NCBI GenBank assembly: GCA_913056505.1
Contig: CAJXLZ010000005.1
Location: 1 to 15,593, forward strand
Source of the DNA: an uncultured Desulfurellaceae bacterium
GTDB taxonomy: Bacteria > Campylobacterota_A > Desulfurellia > Desulfurellales > Hippeaceae
DNA length: 15,593 bases
Reading direction: 5' to 3'
Below are positions 1 through 7,018 of the stretch, piece by piece (position 1 is the stretch's first letter; each line of letters opens with the position of its first letter). A model generated the notes under the pieces. It was not told the origin of the DNA. It ran no database searches and worked only from the letters and a program-made list of their open reading frames with translations. The translations under genes and the position numbers were made by a program.

Positions 1-622
1 TTTTACTTGCTCCTTTATCAAGCGAATATTTTTTCTTCAAAGCGTCAAATTTTTCACCGGATGCTATTGCTTTTCTAACCTTCAAGGCAAGCTTTTTATC
101 TTTAAGCACTATTATGCTCATCACAAAAATGGGCTGTGCGCTTAATTCATTCTTATGTTCTGCGTAATATCGTTTTATCTCATCATCGCTAATACGCACG
201 GACGGGGCAAACATTTTGCTCATTGCCTTTCTTCTGTACAACATTAGTTTAATGCCCTTTCTATAGTAATCTATATTTATTCCCTCTTCTTTTATTTTGG
301 CGTACATATCGTCAACGCTTATATTATTAGCTTTAGCCAAATGTTCTATATAACTATCAATATCGCTGTCCGTAACATCTATCATCAGGTTTTTCTTTGC
401 ATAATCCATAATTACATAATCATCTATTATCTTATCAAGCAGAGCCGATCCCCTTTCAGACGGATAAAATGGTGCAAGATTTTTCATCTCATAGGTTGTA
501 ATAGCGTTCCCGTTAACGGTTGCCACTATTTTATCAACAACTGCAGGCGCAGAGAATGCAAAGCTACTAATAATAAAAATAAAAAATATCCCCAACACAG
601 GTATAATCAATCTTTTTCTCAT
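1..622 (-). CDS. SurA-like periplasmic chaperone / peptidyl-prolyl isomerase, N-terminal part (cut by window edge)
   Basis: The reading frame is open from an ATG at 622 down to base 1, giving 207 residues with no stop, so the C-terminal part lies outside the window. Residues 1-28 form a signal peptide: basic MRKR, then a hydrophobic stretch ending SAFS-like before APAVVDK. The mature start, VDKIVATVNGNAITTYEM, is the typical opening of the SurA N-terminal chaperone domain (DRIVAVVN..VIT..E). A helical segment follows, with ISDDEIKRYYAEHKNEL near residue 160, which in this family precedes the parvulin (rotamase) domain. Family role: escorts unfolded outer-membrane proteins across the periplasm. 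AAGGAG (629-634) sits 6 bases before the ATG. Whether a parvulin domain is present and active cannot be seen here; SurA versus a PpiC/PrsA-type relative is therefore open. Confidence 0.8.
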   Translation of the reverse strand, partial: MRKRLIIPVLGIFFIFIISSFAFSAPAVVDKIVATVNGNAITTYEMKNLAPFYPSERGSALLDKIIDDYVIMDYAKKNLMIDVTDSDIDSYIEHLAKANNISVDDMYAKIKEEGINIDYYRKGIKLMLYRRKAMSKMFAPSVRISDDEIKRYYAEHKNELSAQPIFVMSIIVLKDKKLALKVRKAIASGEKFDALKKKYSLDKGASK

Positions 623-662
623 AAATATCTCCTTAATCTCAAACAAAACTCATATTATAAAA

Positions 663-691
663 ATTATAGCTATTTTTGCATAAAAAGGCAA
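663..691 (-). promoter_or_regulatory. Probable sigma-70 promoter of the surA-like gene
   Basis: Read on the minus strand, TTGCCT (686-691) is followed after 17 bases by a perfect TATAAT (663-668). Transcription would begin near 656, leaving a leader of about 34 bases with the AAGGAG site. This indicates that the surA-like gene can be transcribed independently of the aldehyde dehydrogenase gene upstream of it. Confidence 0.6.
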
Positions 692-788
692 ATATAATCG
701 AATGTTATATGTTAAATTGAAAATTAGTATCTGTTTTGCATATTCCCAAGATTAATACTATCCTACTCTTTGAATGCAACTATCAATT

Positions 789-804
789 CACCTCGCAAGA
801 GGGG
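789..804. repeat. Small hairpin just after the aldehyde dehydrogenase stop
   Basis: CCTC-GCAA-GAGG (791-802) forms a 4-bp stem with a 4-base loop, 13 bases past the stop codon of the aldehyde dehydrogenase gene. On the minus strand it is followed by TGAATTGATAG rather than a run of T, so it is a poor intrinsic terminator. Its shape resembles a CRISPR repeat half, but no second copy is present. Confidence 0.3.
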
Positions 805-814
805 CTTTAAGACC

Positions 815-2239
815 CTAATTCATATTAAACATAACCATTTTTATATTTGTCATTTCATTAATTGCAAAGTGGACGCCCTCTCTTCCTATGCCGCTTATTT
901 TATTACCGCCGTATGGCATATGGTCAACCCTAAAAATAGATGTATCGTTTATCATAACACCGCCGACATCAAGGTTGTTGATAGCGTAGTTGGCTTTCTT
1001 TATATCGTTTGTGTAAACACCTGCCTGAAGACCGTAATCTGAATCGTTTGCATGCTGTATGGCCTCTTCAAAACTATCATATTCAATGATTGAAACAATT
1101 GGTGCAAACACCTCCATACACATCACACGCATCTCTTTGGTTGTATTTCTTAATACGGTGGGCTTTAAAATTACTCCATCTCTTGTGCCGCCGGTTACAA
1201 GTTCTGCGCCCATATCAACAGCCTCTTTTATCCATTCTTCAGCCCTTTTCGCTTCGTTTTCGTCAATCATGGGACCTAAATCGGTATCATTTTCGAGCGG
1301 ATTTCCCACCTTTAGTTTTTCTGTAGCTTTTGAAAACTTATCTATAAATTCATCCGCTATATCCTTATGCACATAGATCCTCTGCAAAGATATGCAAACC
1401 TGCCCGGAGTTTGCAAAGGCACTCGTGACACATCTTGGAATAGCTTTATCAATATCCGCATCCTTCTCAATAATCGTTGCTGAATTGTTACCCTGCTCTA
1501 ATGTCACCCTCTTTATGCCGGCAATTCTCGTTATCCTATCACCTACCTTTGGTGATCCGGTAAATGTAATTTTTCTAACCTTATCATTGGTTACAAGAGA
1601 TTCTCCAACCTCACTGCCTGGACCTATAACTACATTAAACACACCTTTGGGAAGGCCTGCATCCTCCAATATTTTAGCGAGCAGCAAAGCTGTTATCGGC
1701 GTGCTTGATGCAGGTTTCAAGACAATAGTGTTGCCCGATGCTATGGCCGGTGCAACCTTATGCGAGACAAGATTTAGAGGGAAATTAAATGGTGTTATAG
1801 CGCCTATAACGCCCATCGGAACCCTTATATAATATCCAACCCTGCCAACACCCGACACACTTGCATCCATAGGCACCGTCTCACCGTGAATCCTCTTTGC
1901 CTCCTCTGATGCAAATTTAAATGTCTCATAACCCCTTGACACCTCTCCCACTGAATATTTCCATGCTTTACCTGCCTCTCTGGTTATCATTGTCGCCAAT
2001 TCATCAGAGCGTTCTTTTATGAGATTCGCAGCTCTTTCTAAAATTTGAGATCTTTCATATGCCGGCACCTCTTTAAAACTCTTAAATGCATAATCTGCCG
2101 CATCCACAGCTTTATTCACGGTCTCTTTTGAGGCTTTTGGCACCCTTCCTATTACCTCTTTTGAATATTTATCCACAACATCTATAGTTTCATCTGTTTC
2201 TACCCATTCACCGCCAATAAAGGTTTTGTAACTCTCCAT
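815..2239 (-). CDS. NAD(P)-dependent aldehyde dehydrogenase, lactaldehyde / non-phosphorylating GAPDH-like group
   Basis: This is a full-length soluble aldehyde dehydrogenase of 474 residues, the usual size. Visible family marks: FNFP with Asn152 (oxyanion hole), K175 in VLKPASSTP (cofactor ribose), FTGSPKVG (226-233, cofactor loop), Glu248 in LEQGNNSA (general base) and the nucleophile Cys282 in SGQVCISLQR. The C-terminal block with MPYGGNKISGIGREG and then EMTNIK resembles archaeal lactaldehyde dehydrogenases and related glyceraldehyde/phosphonoacetaldehyde enzymes, so the substrate is probably a small hydroxy- or phospho-aldehyde. This is inference; the motifs do not fix it. The gene stands alone with its own promoter. 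An excellent GGAGGT lies 5-6 bases before the ATG. No neighbour points to a pathway. LEQGNNSA replaces the more common LELGG.SP, but the catalytic Glu is kept. Confidence 0.9.
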   Translation of the reverse strand: MESYKTFIGGEWVETDETIDVVDKYSKEVIGRVPKASKETVNKAVDAADYAFKSFKEVPAYERSQILERAANLIKERSDELATMITREAGKAWKYSVGEVSRGYETFKFASEEAKRIHGETVPMDASVSGVGRVGYYIRVPMGVIGAITPFNFPLNLVSHKVAPAIASGNTIVLKPASSTPITALLLAKILEDAGLPKGVFNVVIGPGSEVGESLVTNDKVRKITFTGSPKVGDRITRIAGIKRVTLEQGNNSATIIEKDADIDKAIPRCVTSAFANSGQVCISLQRIYVHKDIADEFIDKFSKATEKLKVGNPLENDTDLGPMIDENEAKRAEEWIKEAVDMGAELVTGGTRDGVILKPTVLRNTTKEMRVMCMEVFAPIVSIIEYDSFEEAIQHANDSDYGLQAGVYTNDIKKANYAINNLDVGGVMINDTSIFRVDHMPYGGNKISGIGREGVHFAINEMTNIKMVMFNMN

Positions 2240-2274
2240 TTTTTACCTCCAGCAAAAATCTATTTTTATTTTTT

Positions 2275-2303
2275 ATTATACACTCAAAAAGGTCTTTTGT
2301 ATA
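2275..2303 (-). promoter_or_regulatory. Possible promoter of the aldehyde dehydrogenase gene
   Basis: On the minus strand a perfect TATAAT (2275-2280) is preceded, after a 17-base spacer, by TATACA (2298-2303), which matches four of six bases of the -35 consensus. The leader would be about 30 bases. An ATAGTA (2301-2306) / TACTAT (2322-2327) dyad overlaps the -35 end and could be an operator, but arms of 6 bp in AT-rich DNA are weak evidence. Confidence 0.45.
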
Positions 2304-2356
2304 GTAAGATTATGTATAAAATACTATCATCAATTTTTCAATTTTTTCTTGTCATT

Positions 2357-2444
2357 CACACTATTTTTTGTCATTCCCGTGAAAACTTAGAATCCAGACT
2401 TTGGATTCCGTGTCAGACATGGAAATGACAGGAAAAATAGTGTC
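2357..2444. repeat. Palindromic REP/MITE-like intergenic element
   Basis: The element has long imperfect inverted arms. Left: CACTATTTTT (2359-2368) plus TGTCATTCCCGTG (2369-2381). Right: CATGGAAATGACA (2418-2430), two extra bases, AAAAATAGTG (2433-2442). The first arm pairs perfectly and the second in 11 of 13 positions. Inside lies a second hairpin, GAATCCA-gactt-TGGATTC (2390-2408). The TGTCATTCCCGTG...GAATCCA layout is the form of a dispersed intergenic palindrome known from many proteobacterial genomes. No coding capacity is present. It lies in the gene-free stretch upstream of the aldehyde dehydrogenase gene and may fold into a cruciform or RNA hairpin. Confidence 0.7.
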
Positions 2445-2445
2445 A

Positions 2446-2464
2446 CCACGCACTTGATGCGGGT
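2446..2464. repeat. Second small hairpin abutting the palindromic element
   Basis: CGCA (2449-2452) and TGCG (2458-2461) pair around a CTTGA loop. CGCACTTGATGCGGG resembles the other common core of the same dispersed palindrome class (a CCCGCACTTGATGCGGG type), so this may be a decayed second copy inserted next to the first. It is G+C-richer than the DNA around it. Confidence 0.4.
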
Positions 2465-2469
2465 ACGGA

Positions 2470-2883
2470 ATGATATAAGGGCGCGTAGAGTGCGAGACCG
2501 CTTTCATTCAACGATTTAAACAAGAAAATATAAGAGTTTTAACAGACTGTTGAGTTATGAATAATTGAAACGATACTAAGTTAAATTATTGAGAATTAAA
2601 GAATTATGTTTTCATTCTTTTCTTAGAAACGGTATTGGGAAATAGGTGTGTTTAAGAAATTCAAGTTAAAATGCAAAGTGTAAAACAAATTCTTCTTCAT
2701 TTCTTATTTAACATTTACAATTAAATTTTCCGCCTTGATTTTTACTTTTCTACCAATAAAAAATAACAAAGAAGTAAATTCACATATTTCCAAGATTGAT
2801 ATTCCATGTATTTTTTAATTTAGCATATAACATCCAAAATCTAACATCTAAAGTTCAAGATTTATAGGTTTGATACCATTTTC
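2470..2883. other. Gene-free AT-rich stretch downstream of smpB
   Basis: No reading frame, tRNA, tmRNA or strong terminator could be recognised in these 414 bases on either strand. The first 40 bases (GCGCGTAGAGTGCGAGACC) are G+C-richer than the rest. Near 2828-2855 two loosely similar 14-base units (AACATCCAAAATCT / AACATCTAAAGTTC) follow one another. It may be a decayed gene or mobile remnant, but nothing identifiable is left. Confidence 0.5.
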
Positions 2884-3324
2884 TTAATATTTTAACGAAC
2901 GCTCCTGCTCCCTTTTAATGTCGCTTTCCTTTATTGATCTTCTTTTATCATAAAGCTTTTTACCTTTTGCCAAAGCTATTTCTACTTTTATTTTTCCATA
3001 TTTGGCATATACACTCAATGGAATCAATGTTAAACCTTTTTCTTTAATCTTACCTATAAGTTTTCTTATCTGGCTTTTATGAAGAAGTAATTTTTTTTTC
3101 CTATATGGGTCATGGTTGAATGTAATATTGGAAAACTTATATGGACTTATGTGAAAATTAACAATATAAAGCTCTCCATGTTCTATATCCACATAGCTGT
3201 CTTTTAAGTTTGCACCGCCTGATCTAATAGATTTGACCTCTGTGCCGAGCAATACTATACCCGCTTCATAAGTCTCCAATATTTCATAATCATGTTTAGC
3301 TTTTCTATTGATGATGGATTTCAT
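2884..3324 (-). CDS. smpB: SsrA-binding protein SmpB
   Basis: SmpB binds tmRNA (SsrA) and brings it to stalled ribosomes for trans-translation in the cytoplasm. The 146-residue length is normal. Family marks appear in order: NRKAKHDYEILETYEAGI (6-23), GTEVKSIRSG (28-37), NLKDSYV (39-45), NFHISPY (56-62), the LLLHK block (79-83), and a basic tail from GKKLYDKRR to KREQERSLKY that enters the decoding centre. The ATG lies inside the end of pilQ, a 20-base overlap, and has no good ribosome-binding site of its own (GACTATA precedes it), so translation is probably coupled to pilQ. Co-transcription with pilus genes looks like positional convenience rather than shared function. No ssrA gene is visible in the window. 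Confidence 0.97.
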   Translation of the reverse strand: MKSIINRKAKHDYEILETYEAGIVLLGTEVKSIRSGGANLKDSYVDIEHGELYIVNFHISPYKFSNITFNHDPYRKKKLLLHKSQIRKLIGKIKEKGLTLIPLSVYAKYGKIKVEIALAKGKKLYDKRRSIKESDIKREQERSLKY

Positions 3325-5506
3325 TATAGTCTTTTAAAATCTTAGGCGTAACAAATATGTAAAGCTCAGTTTGCGGATTAGATATGTATTTGGTTTTAAA
3401 CAGCCAGCTCAGGAAGGGAATCCTCATTAAACCAGGCACGCCGCTTACATTCTTGATCTTTGACTTTTGCAAAAGCCCGCCAAGCACTATTGTTTGACCG
3501 TTATTTAATACAACCGTTGAATCAACCTCGTTCGTATTTATAGGTGGTTCCCCATTTACCTTATTAGCGTAATCTGCAGAATCCTTTTTAACACTTATCT
3601 TTAGTATTACTTGATTGTTGTTTGTAATATGCGGCGTTACTTCTAACGTCAGCGCAGCTTCCTTAAACGATACACTGGTTGCACCGGATGCACCAGCCGA
3701 CTCTTGATATGGTATTTCTTGCCCGCTCTTTATTTTAGCAGCTTCATTGTCTAATGTTATAATTTTTGGTGAGGAAAGGGTTTTAGAGTATCCGTTCATT
3801 TCCCCTGCTGTTAATTTCAAATCCAAATTATAATTAGCGAGCACATTGCCTATAGCCAAACTGACAGATGATGTTGGGGCAGCTCCCAATGTTGTAGGTA
3901 GATTAACAACAAAATTATTAGAAGTAAAGTCAGCAGAGGGTGTAACGGGTGTTAGCCCTGTAGGGTTGTTCAAACTAATAGGTGATGCGGCACCGCCAAT
4001 ACCTAAATATGTATGACTGTTGGGACCTACAAAGTTGGCATAATTACCTCCCCATTGTATTCCTATCTGTCTTTCGTATGTTTTGCTTATTTCAACTATT
4101 CTTGCGTCTATCTCTACAGCTTTTTTTCTCACATCTATTGCTTTTACAATATTTCTAATTTTATCTATATTCTCTTTAGTATCATGGCATATTAAAGCAT
4201 TATTTTTTGTATCAGACACGATAAATCCGGCTTCAGTTTTTTCCCTATAAAGCAGTCCATTAATAATTTTAGCCGCATAATTGGGCGTTACGTAACTTAA
4301 GTTAATTGTTTCAGTTACAGCATTTTTCTCTCTTTCCAGTTCCTGTTTATCTTGTATTGCTTTCAACTCATTTTTTGTCATAGATTGCATCCTCGAAGCT
4401 GTCGTTACCATAATAATATTACCCTTTTTCTGCATAACCAGCCCCTTCTGCTGCAGTATCAAATCTAACGCCTGATCCCAGGGCACATCTTTTAAAGTCA
4501 TTGTGATTTTTCCCTTAACATCGCTTGTTATAATATTATATCCGCTCACAGCAGCTATAACCCTTAAAACATCCTGAACATCTGCATCCCTTACATTAAA
4601 TGATATTTTAGAACCGCTGTATTGTTTTATCGCTCCTTTATGGGATTTTATTAAAGAAGATTTTGATTTTTTAGAAACAGGCATACTTAGATTTAATGGC
4701 GTATCAAATATTAAATATACGTGCCTTTTATCTTTATAATCCCTTCTTAAGTTCTTGCTGTTCTTAAGTTTAATATCCACGCTGTAAACCCCGTCTTTAA
4801 GCACGGGTGAAAGTGAATCTATATTATATGACAGTTTAGATAGGTATTGCTTGTATAGTGATGCCTTTGTGGCTTTTGTCCCTTTAATGGCAAGATGAAT
4901 CATATTGCCCATTTGAGTCAAATTATAGTTTGGGTTTGTTTTAGTAAGCACAACTAACATCTCATATGTTTTAAATCTTCTGTAAGATATCTGCTCTATG
5001 AGATTATTTGTGTTTTTGCTGCCATTTTTGACTGTAGAAGTTGCTTTTTTAACCTTCTTCTTGTCTGTTTTTTGAGAGAAGGCAACGCTCAATACACTAT
5101 CTGTCTTTTTTATGTTCACGCTGGGTACAGTTTTTAAAGTAAATGCCAATCTTAACGTAGGACTTTTATGCAGTTTATAGATCATATCTGGTTTCTTGTT
5201 TGTATGTATAGCACCTTTAATAGTGCTCACGATTGTTGAGTTATCAGCACTCAATATAAAATTCCCTTTTCTGCATAGGTGGCACTTTTCAACATTGATT
5301 ATATCAATCACAAATCTGTCCGGATTCTTAAGAAAAACGCTCTTATAGCGTATGTTGCCCTTAATTTTAGCTACAAAAATATTGTTCTGGAATTTTAAAG
5401 ATTCAACCTCACCTGAGTGTGAAATCTGAATCAGTGCAAAGAATAGAAAAACAACGAAAGCACTACATACAAAAAGTCCATAACGTTTCTTAAAAACAGC
5501 ACCCAT
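3305..5506 (-). CDS. pilQ: Type IV pilus secretin PilQ
   Basis: PilQ forms the outer-membrane channel through which the pilus fibre leaves the cell. The 733 residues show a signal peptide (1-32), an AMIN-like domain (about 36-145; its family binds peptidoglycan), a second AMIN-like region (about 170-275), a secretin short N-terminal domain (about 300-370, FNVRDADVQDVLRVIAAVSG), an N1 domain (about 398-460), and the secretin barrel domain (about 465-725) with the signature VPGLMRIPFLSWLFK (690-704). A Gly/Ser/Thr-rich gate segment lies at about 488-560. Cys75 and Cys78 form a CHLC pair in the first AMIN-like region, possibly a disulfide. There is no lipobox. AGAGGTAG precedes the ATG by a few bases and the pilP stop lies 14 bases upstream. 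Confidence 0.95.
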   Translation of the reverse strand: MGAVFKKRYGLFVCSAFVVFLFFALIQISHSGEVESLKFQNNIFVAKIKGNIRYKSVFLKNPDRFVIDIINVEKCHLCRKGNFILSADNSTIVSTIKGAIHTNKKPDMIYKLHKSPTLRLAFTLKTVPSVNIKKTDSVLSVAFSQKTDKKKVKKATSTVKNGSKNTNNLIEQISYRRFKTYEMLVVLTKTNPNYNLTQMGNMIHLAIKGTKATKASLYKQYLSKLSYNIDSLSPVLKDGVYSVDIKLKNSKNLRRDYKDKRHVYLIFDTPLNLSMPVSKKSKSSLIKSHKGAIKQYSGSKISFNVRDADVQDVLRVIAAVSGYNIITSDVKGKITMTLKDVPWDQALDLILQQKGLVMQKKGNIIMVTTASRMQSMTKNELKAIQDKQELEREKNAVTETINLSYVTPNYAAKIINGLLYREKTEAGFIVSDTKNNALICHDTKENIDKIRNIVKAIDVRKKAVEIDARIVEISKTYERQIGIQWGGNYANFVGPNSHTYLGIGGAASPISLNNPTGLTPVTPSADFTSNNFVVNLPTTLGAAPTSSVSLAIGNVLANYNLDLKLTAGEMNGYSKTLSSPKIITLDNEAAKIKSGQEIPYQESAGASGATSVSFKEAALTLEVTPHITNNNQVILKISVKKDSADYANKVNGEPPINTNEVDSTVVLNNGQTIVLGGLLQKSKIKNVSGVPGLMRIPFLSWLFKTKYISNPQTELYIFVTPKILKDYNEIHHQ

Positions 5507-5520
5507 AGCCTACCTCTTTC

Positions 5521-5898
5521 TTATTTTATTTTTATTGACAATTTTTTCAGCTTATCCTTAACCCTTACAGATAAAATAACTTCATCCTGAAGTATTTTGG
5601 ACACAACTATATCTTTTCTCAAAACGCTGCCCTCTTTAACTATTTTAGGAATACCTGACGGGCCAAGAAGCAAAGCAACACTCTTTCTGTTATCAGATAA
5701 ATTTACCACCGAAGCTTGAAGCGTAAGTGAATTTCTTATATCATTGAGCTTATTGGTTTCATTTGTACTAATACTTATCGCCTTTTTCATTTGGCTAAGT
5801 TTAACTAAATTCATAAAAGGGTCTCTGTTTATGTTGATATTAAAAGCATATGCATTAAATGAAAACAGAGCTGTAATCAAAACAAATATTACTTTCAT
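5521..5898 (-). CDS. pilP: Type IV pilus alignment protein PilP (no lipobox)
   Basis: PilP links the inner-membrane PilN-PilO complex to PilQ. The 125-residue protein is on the short side. It has an N-terminal signal peptide (about 1-18, ending NAYA) followed by NINRDPF; the R-DPF motif is typical of PilP. The C-terminal half (about 55-125) has the alternating pattern of the PilP beta domain, with GPSGIPKIVKEGSVL (79-93) and a strand-rich end. Most studied PilP proteins are lipoproteins with a Cys directly after the signal; here no Cys occurs at all, so the protein is either cleaved and soluble or held by an uncleaved anchor. Position between pilO and pilQ supports the call strongly. It starts 9 bases after the pilO stop. 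Confidence 0.88.
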   Translation of the reverse strand: MKVIFVLITALFSFNAYAFNININRDPFMNLVKLSQMKKAISISTNETNKLNDIRNSLTLQASVVNLSDNRKSVALLLGPSGIPKIVKEGSVLRKDIVVSKILQDEVILSVRVKDKLKKLSIKIK

Positions 5899-5907
5899 AC
5901 CATTACC

Positions 5908-6468
5908 CTACTCTATTTTAGCTGCTTTTTTAAAATAATAGGTTTCTGCATTAAATTTAACATTAACAACCACATTATCGCCGTCTACTATTTTCGGCGA
6001 AGAGATAGAAAAATCTTTCACTTTAACCAGCCTCTTCATTTTAGAGATCTCTTCAAACACTGCGCCACAATTCTTGTAGTTGGCAATTACAGATATATCT
6101 ATAGGTTTCAGCATATATATTTTTTTATCAACGGGAGGATGCGGATTAAATCTAATCATTGAAACATCCTCGCTTTTTATTATGGAAGATAGACCTACCA
6201 ATAAAGATGGAATCTCTTCTTTAAGCGGAAGTATCTTTTTATAATTATTAAATTCTGCTATAGCAACCTTATACTCCTTTCTTATTTTTGGCAGTTGCCG
6301 CTTATATCTTAACATTTTGTTTACTTCCACCTTAAGTGAAGAAATCTTTCTTGAATAATTCGCATAGAAAAAGTAATACCATATTGCGGCTAAAGCAATC
6401 ACAATTAATGATAATATGATAAATTTCTGTTTATCTTCAGATTCCTTAAATTGGGTATAAATACTCAT
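5908..6468 (-). CDS. pilO: Type IV pilus inner-membrane protein PilO
   Basis: PilO pairs with PilN in the inner membrane and reaches into the periplasm toward PilP. The 186 residues fit the family: short cytoplasmic N-terminus, one membrane segment (about 18-36), a charged helical coiled-coil stretch (about 38-75), the conserved LPLKEEIPSLLVGLS (79-93), and a ferredoxin-like periplasmic domain to the end. A GAGGTAATATTT leader directly follows the pilN stop, 13 bases upstream of the ATG, so the two are read from one message. Confidence 0.92.
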   Translation of the reverse strand: MSIYTQFKESEDKQKFIILSLIVIALAAIWYYFFYANYSRKISSLKVEVNKMLRYKRQLPKIRKEYKVAIAEFNNYKKILPLKEEIPSLLVGLSSIIKSEDVSMIRFNPHPPVDKKIYMLKPIDISVIANYKNCGAVFEEISKMKRLVKVKDFSISSPKIVDGDNVVVNVKFNAETYYFKKAAKIE

Positions 6469-6481
6469 AAATATTACCTCA

Positions 6482-7018
6482 TTATTTCAACTTAGCCGTT
6501 ATGTAAAATGAATATATCTCTTTGCCGTCTGTTTTGCTTTTATATAAACCTCTATTTGAAAACCATACCTTTTGAATTAGTTTTGTATTACTAAGATTCG
6601 TCATATATTGAGCTATGGATTCCGGAGTAAAACTGTTTCCCGATATGCTTATAATTCCACCTTTTTTGCTCAGGCTGGTAAGCCATAAACCCTCAGGTAT
6701 AGCATTTGCCACATCTTTTAATATATATGTATCTAGATTGCGATTATTATCGAGGTTTTTAATAGTCTTTACCATTAATTTGGTCTGCTTAATTTTTGAA
6801 TTAAGCATTAAAACCTCACGCTTAACGCCACTTAGCTCTTCTTTTTGCTTCGTTAAGTTATTAATCTTGCCATTCATAGAAATAGTGTAAAATAATAAAG
6901 CTGCAATCTCAATAATAATCACTACAAAAAAGATAAATTTTATCTTTTCAAATTTCAAAGAGTGCGATACACTTTTTTTACCTTTATACTCTTCACCTAA
7001 TAAATTTATTTCTATCAT
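6482..7018 (-). CDS. pilN: Type IV pilus inner-membrane protein PilN
   Basis: The 178-residue protein begins MIEINLLGEE; the INLL motif of PilN is the peptide that docks into cytoplasmic PilM. A basic stretch (about 13-27) is followed by one membrane segment (about 28-48), a coiled coil (about 50-90), and a periplasmic domain containing VANAIPEGLWLTSLS (104-118), a hallmark of the PilN/GspL-like fold. The start ATG overlaps the pilM stop in an ATGA (7015-7018), and a GAGGGG lies just upstream inside pilM, so translation is coupled. Confidence 0.94.
   Translation of the reverse strand: MIEINLLGEEYKGKKSVSHSLKFEKIKFIFFVVIIIEIAALLFYTISMNGKINNLTKQKEELSGVKREVLMLNSKIKQTKLMVKTIKNLDNNRNLDTYILKDVANAIPEGLWLTSLSKKGGIISISGNSFTPESIAQYMTNLSNTKLIQKVWFSNRGLYKSKTDGKEIYSFYITAKLK

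Noticed and set aside
789..804. Intrinsic terminator of the aldehyde dehydrogenase gene
   Set aside because: The hairpin has only a 4-bp stem and no T-run after it on the minus strand.
1392..1832. Plus-strand reading frame of 146 codons opposite the aldehyde dehydrogenase gene
   Set aside because: It is antisense to a clear, conserved gene and shows no recognisable motif or ribosome-binding site; similar shadows lie opposite surA, pilM, pilN, pilQ, uvrB and others.
2536..2571. A 36-base segment beginning GTTTTA and ending AATTGAAAC, like a type I-B CRISPR repeat
   Set aside because: Only one copy is present, there is no spacer-repeat periodicity and no cas gene in the window; the match is limited to the ends in AT-rich sequence.
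2470..2883. Possible tmRNA (ssrA) gene downstream of smpB
   Set aside because: No tRNA-like ends, T-arm motif or CCA end could be found on either strand, so this stretch was left without an RNA gene.
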